Of a DNA stretch of 64,000 nucleotides, positions 44,154 through 52,688 are shown one piece after another (position 1 is the stretch's first letter; every line of letters starts with the position of its first letter). This DNA is from Arhodomonas sp051195215 (GTDB lineage: Bacteria; Pseudomonadota; Gammaproteobacteria; Nitrococcales; Nitrococcaceae): NCBI RefSeq assembly GCF_051195215.1, contig NZ_JBNAZM010000027.1, positions 1-64,000 of the forward strand, in the 5' to 3' direction. Under the pieces are notes generated by a model, which was given only the letters and a program-made list of their open reading frames with translations, made no database searches and was not told the DNA's origin. The translations under genes were made by a program, and so were the position numbers.

Positions 44154-45167
44154 ATGAGCGATCAGGACATCCTCAGCCAGGACGAGATCGACGCGCTGCT
44201 GCACGGCATCGACGGCAGTGACGTGGGCGCCGAGGCGGAGGAGGAGGCGCCGCCCGGCGAGGCGCGGACGTTCGACTTCCAGAGCCAGGAACGCATCGTG
44301 CGTGGGCGCATGCCCACGCTGGAGATGATCAACGAGCGTTTCGCGCGACTGTTCCGTATCGGGCTGTTCAACATGTTGCGCAAGGCGCCCGAGGTCTCCG
44401 TGGGCGGGCTGGAGATGATGAAGTTCTCCGAGTACGTCCACACCCTGTTCGTGCCGACGAGCCTCAACCTGGTCAAGGTGCCCCCCCTGCGGGGCAGCGC
44501 GCTGTGCATCCTGGACCCGAAGCTGGTGTTCATCCTGGTGGACAACTTCTTCGGCGGGGACGGACGCTATTTCACCAAGATCGAGGGCCGGGAGTTCACG
44601 CCCACCGAGACACGCGTCATCCGCATGGTGCTCGACCAGGCGTTCTCGGACCTCTACGAGGCGTGGTCACCGGTGCTGCCGGTGGAGTTCGAGTATGTCT
44701 CCTCCGAGGTCAATCCGCAGTTCGCCAATATCGTCTCGCCCTCCGAGGTCGTGGTGGTCTCGAAGTTCCAGGTGGAGCTCGACGGCGGCGGCGGGGAGTT
44801 TCACGTGACCCTGCCCTACACCATGATCGAGCCCATTCGGGACGTGCTCGATGCCGGTGTGCAGAGTGACCGTAACGAGGTGGACGAGCGCTGGATCCGC
44901 TCCCTGCGCGACGAGATGAAAGGCGCGGAGGTGGAGCTGTCCTCGACGCTCACGGAGGTGACCATCGGCCTGCGCGATCTCATGCACATGAAGGCCGGTG
45001 ATGTCATCCCGGTGGAGCTTCCGGAGACGGTGACACTGCGTGCCGAGGGCGATGTGCCCGTGATGCGCGGGCGGCTCGGCCAGTCCAATGGCCAGTACGC
45101 CATCCAGATCACCGAGCAGCTCCGTGCGCCGGAGCGCGAGAGCCTGATCAAGCTGAGGAATAACTGA
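44154..45167 (+). CDS. fliM: Motor switch protein FliM
   Basis: A 337-residue C-ring protein. The N-terminal CheY-P docking peptide is clear (DILSQDEIDALLHGI, residues 5-19). The CheC-like middle domain and the C-terminal FliN-like domain follow (MHMKAGDVIPVELPETVTLR). Binding of CheY-P here sets rotation direction. The docking peptide resembles the CheZ C-terminus and the CheA linker motifs in this window. Confidence 0.97.
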   Translation: MSDQDILSQDEIDALLHGIDGSDVGAEAEEEAPPGEARTFDFQSQERIVRGRMPTLEMINERFARLFRIGLFNMLRKAPEVSVGGLEMMKFSEYVHTLFVPTSLNLVKVPPLRGSALCILDPKLVFILVDNFFGGDGRYFTKIEGREFTPTETRVIRMVLDQAFSDLYEAWSPVLPVEFEYVSSEVNPQFANIVSPSEVVVVSKFQVELDGGGGEFHVTLPYTMIEPIRDVLDAGVQSDRNEVDERWIRSLRDEMKGAEVELSSTLTEVTIGLRDLMHMKAGDVIPVELPETVTLRAEGDVPVMRGRLGQSNGQYAIQITEQLRAPERESLIKLRNN

Positions 45168-45168
45168 C

Positions 45169-45642
45169 ATGAGTGACGAGGACCGCGAGGACGATCAGCA
45201 GGCGCTTGGCGACGACTGGGAGGCCGCTCTTGCCGAGCAGCAGGGCGATGACGGCGTCGACGACGAGCCATCGCCGTCCGACAGCGCGCCGGCGGATGCG
45301 GATACCGATACCGATACCGATACCGCGCAGCGCGCCTCGTTGGATGATCTCGAGCCCAGCGGCGAAGGGCCGGAGGACGAGGACGTCAACCTGGATGTGA
45401 TCCTGGACATCCCGGTGACTCTGTCCATGGAGATCGGGCGTACCAAGATCAGCATTCGTAACCTCCTGCAACTCAACCAGGGATCGGTGGTGGAGCTGGA
45501 CCGGCTGGCCGGCGAGCCCATGGATGTCATGGTCAACGGCACGTTGGTGGCCCACGGCGAGGTGGTCGTGGTCAACGAGCGCTTTGGCATCCGCCTCACC
45601 GATGTCGTCAGCCCCAGCGAGCGGGTGCGCAAGCTCAAATGA
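45169..45642 (+). CDS. fliN: Motor switch protein FliN
   Basis: A 157-residue protein. The N-terminal 75 residues are acidic and disordered, including a GDDWEAALAEQ motif and a run encoded by four tandem GATACC hexamers (45301-45324). The C-terminal SpoA domain (DIPVTLSMEIGRTKISIRNL, then VNERFGIRLTDVVSPSERV) completes the C-ring. It begins one base after the fliM stop. Confidence 0.96.
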   Translation: MSDEDREDDQQALGDDWEAALAEQQGDDGVDDEPSPSDSAPADADTDTDTDTAQRASLDDLEPSGEGPEDEDVNLDVILDIPVTLSMEIGRTKISIRNLLQLNQGSVVELDRLAGEPMDVMVNGTLVAHGEVVVVNERFGIRLTDVVSPSERVRKLK

Positions 45643-46046
45643 CACGCCATGCCGTTGCCATGGCCGGCCTCGTGCTGCCCGGCGTGAGCTGGGCGGCGGA
45701 GTCCGGCGGGGTGGATACCGGAGCGCTGGTGCGGCTCACCCTGGGGCTCGCCGCCGTGCTCGCCGTGATCGTCGCGCTCGCCTGGGCCATGCGACGTATG
45801 GGGCGCTTCACCGGGGGCGCGGCCGGTCGTCTGCAGGTGCTCGGCGCCGTTTCGGTGGGCCAGCGTGAGCGGGTGGTACTGCTGCAGGCCGGCGACCGCC
45901 AGCTCCTGCTCGGTGTCTCGCCCGGGGCGGTCCGCACGCTGCACGTTTTCGACGAGCCCATCGCGCCGGCGCCCGGCGAGGCCGGCGAGACGGCGGGATT
46001 CGCCGCACGCCTGCGTGGTGTCATGGGCGAGGCGGAGCGCTCGTGA
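45639..46046 (+). CDS. fliO: Flagellar biosynthesis protein FliO
   Basis: A 135-residue protein: an N-terminal hydrophobic or signal-like segment, one strong helix (VRLTLGLAAVLAVIVALAWA), then the FliO domain with LGAVSVGQRERVVLLQAGDR. It assists FliP assembly. It overlaps fliN and fliP. Confidence 0.92.
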   Translation: MTRHAVAMAGLVLPGVSWAAESGGVDTGALVRLTLGLAAVLAVIVALAWAMRRMGRFTGGAAGRLQVLGAVSVGQRERVVLLQAGDRQLLLGVSPGAVRTLHVFDEPIAPAPGEAGETAGFAARLRGVMGEAERS

Positions 46047-46795
46047 TGCGGCGTTGGCTGCCCTTGCTGGCGGCACTGGTGGTGGCGCTGGCGCCGCTCG
46101 CCGTCGCCGCGCAGACCGACGGCGTGCCGGCGGTGACCATCGAGCAGACGGAGAAGGGCGAGAGCTGGAGCGTGAGCCTGCAGATCCTCGCGCTCATGAC
46201 CGTGCTCACGCTGCTGCCGGCGATTCTGCTGATGATGACCGCGTTCACGCGCATCATCGTGGTCCTCGCCATCCTGCGTCAGGCGATCGGCACTACCAGC
46301 ACGCCGTCGAACCAGGTGCTCGTCGGGCTCGCGCTCTTTCTGACGCTGTTCGTGATGCAGCCCGTGTTCAACGAAATGAATCAGCAGGCGCTTCAGCCCT
46401 ACCTGGCCGAAGAGGTCGGCGCGGTCACCGCCCTCGAACGGGCCGTGGAGCCGTTGCGGGGGTTCATGATGGAGCAGACACGGGAAGCCGATCTGGGCAT
46501 GTTCCTGGAGCTATCGGGTACCGGCCGCGTGGAGGGCCCGGAGGCGGTGCCGCTCACCGTGCTGGTACCGGCGTTCGTCACCAGTGAGCTCAAGACGGCG
46601 TTCCAGATCGGCTTCATCCTGTTCCTGCCGTTTCTGGTGATCGATCTGGTGGTGGCGAGCACGCTCATGTCCATGGGCATGCTCATGCTCTCACCGATGA
46701 TCATCTCCCTGCCGTTCAAGATCATGCTGTTCGTGCTGGTGGATGGCTGGTCCATGGTGATGGGCACGCTTGCCGGCAGCTTCGGCAGCGGGTGA
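46046..46795 (+). CDS. fliP: Flagellar export gate protein FliP
   Basis: A 249-residue protein with a cleavable signal peptide (MRRWLPLLAALVVALAPLAV), LPAILLMMTAFTRIIVVLAI, and VPAFVTSELKTAFQIGFILF near the C-terminus. FliP forms the core of the export gate with FliQ and FliR. ATG 46046 overlaps the fliO stop; GTG 46043 is possible. Confidence 0.96.
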   Translation: MRRWLPLLAALVVALAPLAVAAQTDGVPAVTIEQTEKGESWSVSLQILALMTVLTLLPAILLMMTAFTRIIVVLAILRQAIGTTSTPSNQVLVGLALFLTLFVMQPVFNEMNQQALQPYLAEEVGAVTALERAVEPLRGFMMEQTREADLGMFLELSGTGRVEGPEAVPLTVLVPAFVTSELKTAFQIGFILFLPFLVIDLVVASTLMSMGMLMLSPMIISLPFKIMLFVLVDGWSMVMGTLAGSFGSG

Positions 46796-46852
46796 GGCGG
46801 CGCGCCACTGCGCCAGGACACCAGGAATTGATCAACTGACTCCGGGGGGATC

Positions 46853-47122
46853 ATGGAACCGGAAATGGCGATTCAGCTTGGCAAGGAAGCGCTCACCGTG
46901 GCGATCCTCATTGCCGCGCCCATTCTCCTGTCCGCGTTGGCGGCCGGCCTCGTCATCGGCATGTTCCAGGCGGCCACGCAGATCAACGAGCAGACGCTGT
47001 CGTTCGTGCCGAAGCTCGGTGTGCTCGCGCTGACGCTGTTCATCGCCTCGCCCTGGATGCTTGGCGTGTTGCTGGACTTCACCGAAGGCCTGTTCCGGAA
47101 CATTCCGGCCTTCGTGCGATAG
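46853..47122 (+). CDS. fliQ: Flagellar export gate protein FliQ
   Basis: An 89-residue protein with two helices (TVAILIAAPILLSALAAGLV and LGVLALTLFIASPWMLGVLL) flanking FQAATQINEQTLSFVPKL, as in every FliQ. fliR, which nearly always comes next, is 3.4 kb away here, beyond an unrelated four-gene cassette. Confidence 0.96.
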   Translation: MEPEMAIQLGKEALTVAILIAAPILLSALAAGLVIGMFQAATQINEQTLSFVPKLGVLALTLFIASPWMLGVLLDFTEGLFRNIPAFVR

Positions 47123-47213
47123 CGCACGGTGGCAGGCGGGGCTACCCTTATCGGTGACCGTTGGGTTCGGCGATGGTCCGTCAACGCCTGAGCCGGGAGC
47201 GATTCGGTGAGAT

Positions 47214-47630
47214 ATGCGGGCTAGCGACGCTTACGACCTGCGAGCCTGTCTGCGTAGCGCGGGCATGCGTGCCACCCGGCCGCGGCTGGCGCTGGCGGCG
47301 TTGATCTTCGAGGCCGGCCATCGCCACCTCACCGCCGAGGGGTTGCATCGCGAAGCGGCCCATACGGGCACGCGCCTGCCGCTCGCCACCGTCTACAACA
47401 CCCTTCACCGGCTCACGGAGGCGGGGCTATTGCAGAGGATCGTCGTGGACGCACGCCGCAGCTACTTCGATACCAACACCACCCCCCATTATCACTTCTT
47501 CGACGAAGACCATGGCCGTCTGGTGGACATTCCCGCCGAAGCGGTCGAGTTGAGCCGCCTGCCCGAAGCACCGGCCGGCACCGAGGTCGAGAGCGTCGAC
47601 GTCATCATTCGCGTTCGCCGCACCGGGTGA
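47214..47630 (+). CDS. Fur-family regulator, Irr/PerR-like
   Basis: A 138-residue Fur-type repressor. The N-terminal winged helix has GMRATRPRLALAALIFEAGH and TRLPLATVYNTLHRLTEAGL; the dimerisation domain includes RRSYFDTNTTPHYHFFDEDH and GRLVDIPAEAVEL. The YFDTN...HxHFF pattern is closest in my memory to Irr, the haem/iron-responsive branch, rather than canonical Fur or PerR, and no CxxC zinc pairs are present. It begins 91 bases after fliQ. It probably controls the rubrerythrin operon through the palindrome at 47652-47674. Confidence 0.85.
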   Translation: MRASDAYDLRACLRSAGMRATRPRLALAALIFEAGHRHLTAEGLHREAAHTGTRLPLATVYNTLHRLTEAGLLQRIVVDARRSYFDTNTTPHYHFFDEDHGRLVDIPAEAVELSRLPEAPAGTEVESVDVIIRVRRTG

Positions 47631-47651
47631 GTTGCCGCCGGTCGGGGCCGC

Positions 47652-47703
47652 TTTCTTGGAATCATTCCAAGAAACTTGACGATGCGCCGTGTGGTGCTAA
47701 TAA
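47652..47703 (+). promoter_or_regulatory. Perfect 23-base palindromic operator next to a sigma-70 promoter of rubrerythrin
   Basis: TTTCTTGGAAT, a central C, and the exact reverse complement fill 47652-47674. Immediately after comes TTGACG (47676-47681), 16 bases, TAATAA (47698-47703), a plausible promoter. A Fur-type dimer on the palindrome would block or control polymerase. The layout resembles Irr or PerR boxes in symmetry, but the sequence is not the standard one. Confidence 0.75.
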
Positions 47704-47784
47704 GAACAATACGACCACTACCGGCCTGCGTGGCCCGGGGCGGTCGGTCACTACCCGCAAGGCTCCCGCTTCAGGAGGTGGGTC

Positions 47785-48210
47785 ATGGCTGCACTGCACG
47801 GCTCCAAGACGCATCAGAACCTTCGTGACGCTTTCGCTGGCGAATCCATGGCGAATCGCCGGTACCTCTACTTCGCGCAGAAGGCGGACGTGGAGGGCTA
47901 TAACGACATCTCCACGGTGTTCCGTTCCACCGCCGAAGGCGAGACCGGGCACGCTCACGGCCACCTCGAGTTTCTCGAGGAAGTGGGGGACCCGGCCACC
48001 GACGAACCCATTGGCAACACCGAAGCCAACCTGAAATCCGCAATCGCCGGTGAGACCTACGAGTACACGGACATGTACCCGGGCATGGCCCGCGACGCCC
48101 GCGATGAAGGCTTCGAAGAGATTGCCGACTGGTTCGAGACGCTCGCCAAGGCGGAACGATCCCACGCCGGCCGCTTCAAGAAGGCGCTCGATGGCATGGA
48201 GGCGCTCTAG
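47785..48210 (+). CDS. Rubrerythrin-like diiron peroxidase
   Basis: A 141-residue ferritin-like protein with four helices carrying diiron ligands: AFAGESMANRRYLYFAQKAD, EGETGHAHGHLEFL, AGETYEYTDMYPGMARDA and AKAERSHAGRF. It has no C-terminal rubredoxin domain (no CxxC pairs), so electrons must come from another protein, perhaps the Fe-S protein encoded next. Such proteins reduce hydrogen peroxide. AGGAGGTGGGTC precedes the ATG. Confidence 0.92.
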   Translation: MAALHGSKTHQNLRDAFAGESMANRRYLYFAQKADVEGYNDISTVFRSTAEGETGHAHGHLEFLEEVGDPATDEPIGNTEANLKSAIAGETYEYTDMYPGMARDARDEGFEEIADWFETLAKAERSHAGRFKKALDGMEAL

Positions 48211-48365
48211 CGCTGGTTGACCGCTTCCGGGCACGCAGTCCGCTGAGTACCCCCCCCGGCGATCGCGGGCGGGTGGCCGTTCCCCGGCTCATCACGTCGG
48301 CTGCGGCGTGAGTCGGGGGCGGGCGGCGGTGCCCCGTCGTTTGTCGTCGCGAGCAGGAGCGAGCC

Positions 48366-49709
48366 ATGAGCGAAGGCGGTCTCGGCGCGCCCACGCGCCA
48401 CCCCATCGACTGGAAGAACCCGGATTACTACGACCCGGAGAAGCTCGCCGCCGAGGAGCGGCGGGTATTCGACATCTGTCACGGTTGTCGCCGGTGCTTC
48501 AACCTCTGCGATGCTTTCCCGCGGCTGTTCGATCTCATCGACGATTCGGAGACAGGGGAGCTCGACAGCGTCCCCGACAGTGCGTTTCAGCAGGTTGCAG
48601 ACGCCTGCACGCTCTGCGACATGTGCTTCATGACCAAGTGCCCGTACGTGCCGCCGCACGAGTTCGACGTGGACTTTCCGCATCTCATGCTGCGTCACCG
48701 TGCCGTCGAGGAGCACCAGGGCCGGCACGGCTTTGCCGACCACGCACTCACTCGCACCGACCGCAACGGCCGCCTCGCCGGGCAGCTCGCACCGCTGGCC
48801 AACTGGGCGAACCGGCGGGGCAACCCGATCACCCGACCGGCGCTCGAGCGCATCGTGCACGTGCACCGGGACGCGGAGCTACCGCCGTTCCACCACCGGA
48901 CGTTCGTCAAACGCGCACACGCTGTGCCGGCGGTCAACGGCGAGGCGCCGGGCCACGGCCGCAAGGCGGTGCTCTACGCCACCTGCTTCGCGAACTACAA
49001 CAATCCCGACATCGGCGAGGCGACCCGTGTCGTGCTGGCGCACAACGGTGTCGAAACCGAGGTGGTCTACCCGGGGTGTTGCGGGATGCCGAAGCTGGAG
49101 CAGGGCGATCTCGAAGGCGTTGCCGAGGCAGCCGGGCGCACCGCCGATTCGCTCCTGCCCTGGGTGGACGCGGGCTACCGTGTCATTGCGCTGGTGCCGT
49201 CATGCGCGCTCATGCTCAAGTTCGAGTGGCCGTTGATCGTCGACGATCCGGCCATTCAACGACTCGCCGAGAACACCACGGACGTCGCGGAATACGTGGT
49301 GGATATCGCCCGTAACGAAGGGCTCGCCGACGGGCTGCGGCCCCTCGACGGCGGCGTCTCGCTGCACCTGGCCTGCCATGCCCGGGCGCAGAACATGGGG
49401 CCGAAGGCGGCGGACATGCTGCGCCTGATCCCGGATATCGATCTCGACATCCACGAGCGCTGCTCCGGGCACGGCGGGGCCTGGGGCGTCAAGAAGGAGA
49501 ATTTCGAAGTCGCGATCAAGGTCGGGCGGCCGGTGGCCAGGCGCATAGCCTCGAGCGGCAAGCAACATCTCGCCTCGGAGTGCCCGCTCGCCGGCGCCCA
49601 TATCGTCCAGGGGCTGGAGCGGCAGGCTGACGAGGGGGCCGCGCCGGCGCACGGCGGCTCGGTGCATCCCATTCAGTTGCTCGCCCGTGCTTACGGGCTC
49701 GTCGACTGA
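48366..49709 (+). CDS. CCG-domain iron-sulfur protein (HdrB/GlpC-like) of the rubrerythrin cassette
   Basis: A 447-residue cytoplasmic protein with two [4Fe-4S] ferredoxin motifs (CHGCRRCFNLC, then CTLCDMCFMTKCP) followed by two cysteine-rich CCG-type domains. The first has GCCGMPKLEQGDLEGVAE; in the second the motif reads CSGHGG, so one CCG cysteine is replaced. This family is repeatedly found with rubrerythrin and DUF3501, and an electron-transfer role to the peroxidase is likely but unproven. It lies 155 bases after rubrerythrin and 20 before the DUF3501 gene. Confidence 0.88.
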   Translation: MSEGGLGAPTRHPIDWKNPDYYDPEKLAAEERRVFDICHGCRRCFNLCDAFPRLFDLIDDSETGELDSVPDSAFQQVADACTLCDMCFMTKCPYVPPHEFDVDFPHLMLRHRAVEEHQGRHGFADHALTRTDRNGRLAGQLAPLANWANRRGNPITRPALERIVHVHRDAELPPFHHRTFVKRAHAVPAVNGEAPGHGRKAVLYATCFANYNNPDIGEATRVVLAHNGVETEVVYPGCCGMPKLEQGDLEGVAEAAGRTADSLLPWVDAGYRVIALVPSCALMLKFEWPLIVDDPAIQRLAENTTDVAEYVVDIARNEGLADGLRPLDGGVSLHLACHARAQNMGPKAADMLRLIPDIDLDIHERCSGHGGAWGVKKENFEVAIKVGRPVARRIASSGKQHLASECPLAGAHIVQGLERQADEGAAPAHGGSVHPIQLLARAYGLVD

Positions 49710-49729
49710 GACGACGAGGAGGAGACACC

Positions 49730-50314
49730 ATGGCCAGGCAGATCACCCGCGCGGACATTATGAGCATGGAGGACTACGGCGCCATTCGCCGCGAGAAGGC
49801 GAGCGAGATCGCCGCCCTCAAGCGTCACCGCCGCATGGCGGTGGGCCCCCACGCCACGCTCTACTTCGAGAGCTACGACACCATGTGGCGGCAAATTCAC
49901 GAGATGCTGTTCATCGAGCGTGGCGGCGAGGCGCAGATCGACGACGAGCTCTCCGCCTATAATCCGCTCATCCCCAACGGGCGCGAACTGGTCGCGACGC
50001 TCATGTTCGAGATCAGCGATCCGGAGTACCGTCGGCGCTTCCTGGCAAAGCTCGGCGGTGTGGAGGAGACGGTATCGATACGCGTGGGCGATGACCGTAT
50101 ACAGGCCCAGGCCGAAACGGACGTCGATCGCTCCACTGCCGACGGCAAGGCGTCGACGGTGCATTTCCTGCACTTTCCGTTCACGCAGCTGCAGATCGAG
50201 CGCTTCAACGACCCGGACACCGAGGTGGTCGTCGCGATCGACCACCCCCAGTACGCCCACATGGCCCGCATGCCCGATGAAGTGCGTGCCGCGCTCACCG
50301 GCGATTTCGAATGA
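49730..50314 (+). CDS. DUF3501 family protein
   Basis: A 194-residue soluble protein starting MARQITRADIMSMEDYGAIR, with HATLYFESYDTMWRQIHEML and HFPFTQLQIERFNDPDTEVV. These match DUF3501, a family of unknown function that accompanies rubrerythrin and the CCG Fe-S protein. GAGGAGGAGAC precedes the ATG. It ends the cassette. Confidence 0.88.
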   Translation: MARQITRADIMSMEDYGAIRREKASEIAALKRHRRMAVGPHATLYFESYDTMWRQIHEMLFIERGGEAQIDDELSAYNPLIPNGRELVATLMFEISDPEYRRRFLAKLGGVEETVSIRVGDDRIQAQAETDVDRSTADGKASTVHFLHFPFTQLQIERFNDPDTEVVVAIDHPQYAHMARMPDEVRAALTGDFE

Positions 50315-50507
50315 ACGGACGTAGGCCGGGCTACGGGCGCGCAGGCGCATCGGAGACCGGCATGGTGATCGGCGCGGCGAAGCCGCACGTTCGTGAAAAT
50401 TCCAGCGACTAGCGTTTCGAGTGGCTGGCCGGCGCCCGCCGCGCCGTTCCCGCTGGCCACCACTTTTTGCCTGTCATTTTGAACTCGCCACGTACGAACG
50501 CCCACGG

Positions 50508-50523
50508 CACGAAACCTGCTACC
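50508..50523 (+). promoter_or_regulatory. Sigma-54 promoter of fliR
   Basis: CGGCACGAAACCTGCT: GGCACG and TGC with 10 bases between GG and GC. GC lies 42 bases before the fliR ATG. The element, 8 bases after it, and TTTGAACT 28 bases before it are nearly the same as before flhB. Confidence 0.85.
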
Positions 50524-50563
50524 CTCCCGCCCACGACGAGCAGATGCGCCGGGTTCCGGGGCC

Positions 50564-51340
50564 ATGATCATCGACGCCGCACAACTCGCCACCTGGCTGG
50601 GGCAATTCCTCTGGCCCTTCGTGCGTGTCGGCGCCATGCTCCTCGCCGCCCCGGTGTTCGCCAACACGGCGATACCCACCCGGATTCGCGTGCTCTTCAG
50701 CGTGGCGCTCACGGTGGCGGTGATGCCGGCGGTCGAGAGCGTGCCGGCGCTCGATCCGCTGTCGCCGGCAGCCGTGGTTCTTGCCGCGCAGCAGGTGATC
50801 ATCGGTGTGGCCATGGGGCTGGTGCTGGCCATGGCATTCCAGGCGGTGGTGATCGCCGGTGAGAGCATCTCGCTGACCATGGGGCTGGGTTTCGCGACCA
50901 TGGTGGATCCGCAGACCGGTGTTCCCGTGCCGGTGCTCTCGCAGTTCCTGCTCGTGGTGATGACGCTGCTCTTCCTGGCGTTCGGCGGCCACCTGGTGCT
51001 CATCCAGCTTCTCGCCGAGAGTTTCCGGTTGCTGCCGCTCACCGCCGGCGGTCTGGAAGCCGCCGACTACCGGACCGTGGTGGCGTTCGCGAGCACGATG
51101 TTCGCGGGCGCCGTCGTGCTCGCGCTACCGGCGCTGGCGTTTTTGCTGATGGTGAATATGATCATTGGCGTCATGACCCGCGTCGCCCCGCAGATGAACA
51201 TCTTCTCCGTGGGCTTCCCGATTACCATGCTCACCGGGTACGTGATCCTGCTCACCCTGGTCGTTCCCTCGCTGCCGGAGCGTATGTCCGCCCTCTGGCG
51301 CCAAGCGTTCGACGTGATGCGCCAAATACTCGGCGGTTGA
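50564..51340 (+). CDS. fliR: Flagellar export gate protein FliR
   Basis: A 258-residue, very hydrophobic protein with RVGAMLLAAPVFANTAIPTR and PAVVLAAQQVIIGVAMGLVL near its start, and NIFSVGFPITMLTGYVIL toward the C-terminus, as in FliR. It completes the FliPQR gate but is separated from fliP/fliQ by the rubrerythrin cassette and has its own sigma-54 promoter. Confidence 0.95.
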   Translation: MIIDAAQLATWLGQFLWPFVRVGAMLLAAPVFANTAIPTRIRVLFSVALTVAVMPAVESVPALDPLSPAAVVLAAQQVIIGVAMGLVLAMAFQAVVIAGESISLTMGLGFATMVDPQTGVPVPVLSQFLLVVMTLLFLAFGGHLVLIQLLAESFRLLPLTAGGLEAADYRTVVAFASTMFAGAVVLALPALAFLLMVNMIIGVMTRVAPQMNIFSVGFPITMLTGYVILLTLVVPSLPERMSALWRQAFDVMRQILGG

Positions 51341-51469
51341 GCAAGAAGCAAGTGCAAAGCTGAAAGTATCAAGCGGGAAGCGGGCGCAGCCGTGCCGGGA
51401 GGAAGCTGCCGTGCTCTGCTCGCGGACGCTTTTGGCTTTCAACTTTGAACTTGCTGCTAGCTCCGCGCC

Positions 51470-51485
51470 TGGCACGAAATCTGCT
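51470..51485 (+). promoter_or_regulatory. Sigma-54 promoter of flhB-flhA
   Basis: TGGCACGAAATCTGCT fits the sigma-54 consensus with 10 bases between GG and GC. GC lies 41 bases before the flhB ATG. The 184-base gap also contains an imperfect inverted repeat: AGCAAGTGCAAAGCTGAAAG (near 51350) against CTTTCAACTTTGAACTTGCT (near 51437). Confidence 0.9.
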
Positions 51486-51524
51486 GCGCTCCCAGTGCCT
51501 CGTTGACACATCAGGACTTCTTCG

Positions 51525-52679
51525 ATGGCCGAAGAAAACGAGAACGGGCAGGAGAAAACCGAAGAACCGACCCAGAAACGCCTGCGGGAAGCGCGGGACA
51601 AGGGGCAGGTTCCGCGGTCGCGGGAGTTGACGACGACTTTGGTCATGATCGCCGCGGCGGTGGGGTTGCTCACGCTCGGGAGTTACATGGCCAAGGGGCT
51701 GGGCGAGTTGCTGCGCGGGACGCTGGCGCTGGAGCGTGAGGCAGCCTTCGACCCTGCGGCGCCGGTGAGAATGTTTCAGGAGGCGATCGTACAGGGGCTG
51801 CTCGTGGTCATCCCATTCGCAGGATCCATGTGGCTGGTCAACGTGGTCGCGCCGGTGGCGCTCGGTGGCTGGTCGTTCAGCGCCAAGGCTCTCGCCCCCA
51901 AGCCGGAAAAGCTCAATCCGCTCAAGGGACTGAAACGGCTCTTCGGGGTGAGTGGGCTGATGGAGCTCGCCAAGGCGCTCGCCAAGATCGTGGTGGTCGG
52001 TGTCGTGGGCGCGCTCATGGTGAGGCTGCAGCTGGACGACTTCGTGGCGCTCACCGGGCTGCCGCTGCAGTCGGGTGCGGCGCGCGCGGCGGACCTCTTT
52101 TTCGGGACCTTCCTGGTGCTCGCCGTCTCGCTGATCGTCATCGCCGCAGTGGATATTCCCTACCAGCTCTGGGACCACACGAAGAAGCTGCGCATGACCC
52201 GCCAGGAGGTGAAGGACGAGCTCAAGGACACCGAAGGCAAGCCGGAGGTGAAAGGCCGCATCCGTCAGCTTCAGCAGGAGCTCGCCCAGGGCCGGATGAT
52301 GGAGGCGGTACCGGAGGCGGACGTGGTGATCACCAACCCGACGCATTTCGCCGTGGCGCTGCGCTATGAGCAAAAGGGCATGCGCGCGCCGAAGCTTGTG
52401 GCCAAGGGCACTGACCTGGTGGCCCGGCGTATCCGCGAGGTGGCCAGCGAGCACCGGGTGACCGTGTTCGAATCGCCGCCGTTGGCACGGGCCTTGTACC
52501 ACAGCACCGAGCTCGATCGGGAGATACCGGCCGGGTTGTATCTGGCGGTCGCTCAGGTGCTTGCCTACGTTTTCCGGCGCCGTAACGGCGCGGCGGCGGG
52601 TCAGGCCCCGCAGCCGGAGGTGCCGGAGGAGTTCATGGACCTGGCGCGAAAGGGGTTCGCCGATGAGGCTGAGGAGTAA
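51525..52679 (+). CDS. flhB: Flagellar export switch protein FlhB
   Basis: A 384-residue protein: EKTEEPTQKRLREARDKGQV at the N-terminus, four membrane helices, and the self-cleaving NPTH motif at residues 271-274 (VVITNPTHFAVAL). Cleavage switches export from hook to filament substrates in response to FliK. It is the first gene behind the sigma-54 promoter. Confidence 0.97.
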   Translation: MAEENENGQEKTEEPTQKRLREARDKGQVPRSRELTTTLVMIAAAVGLLTLGSYMAKGLGELLRGTLALEREAAFDPAAPVRMFQEAIVQGLLVVIPFAGSMWLVNVVAPVALGGWSFSAKALAPKPEKLNPLKGLKRLFGVSGLMELAKALAKIVVVGVVGALMVRLQLDDFVALTGLPLQSGAARAADLFFGTFLVLAVSLIVIAAVDIPYQLWDHTKKLRMTRQEVKDELKDTEGKPEVKGRIRQLQQELAQGRMMEAVPEADVVITNPTHFAVALRYEQKGMRAPKLVAKGTDLVARRIREVASEHRVTVFESPPLARALYHSTELDREIPAGLYLAVAQVLAYVFRRRNGAAAGQAPQPEVPEEFMDLARKGFADEAEE

Positions 52680-52688
52680 GGAATCGGC

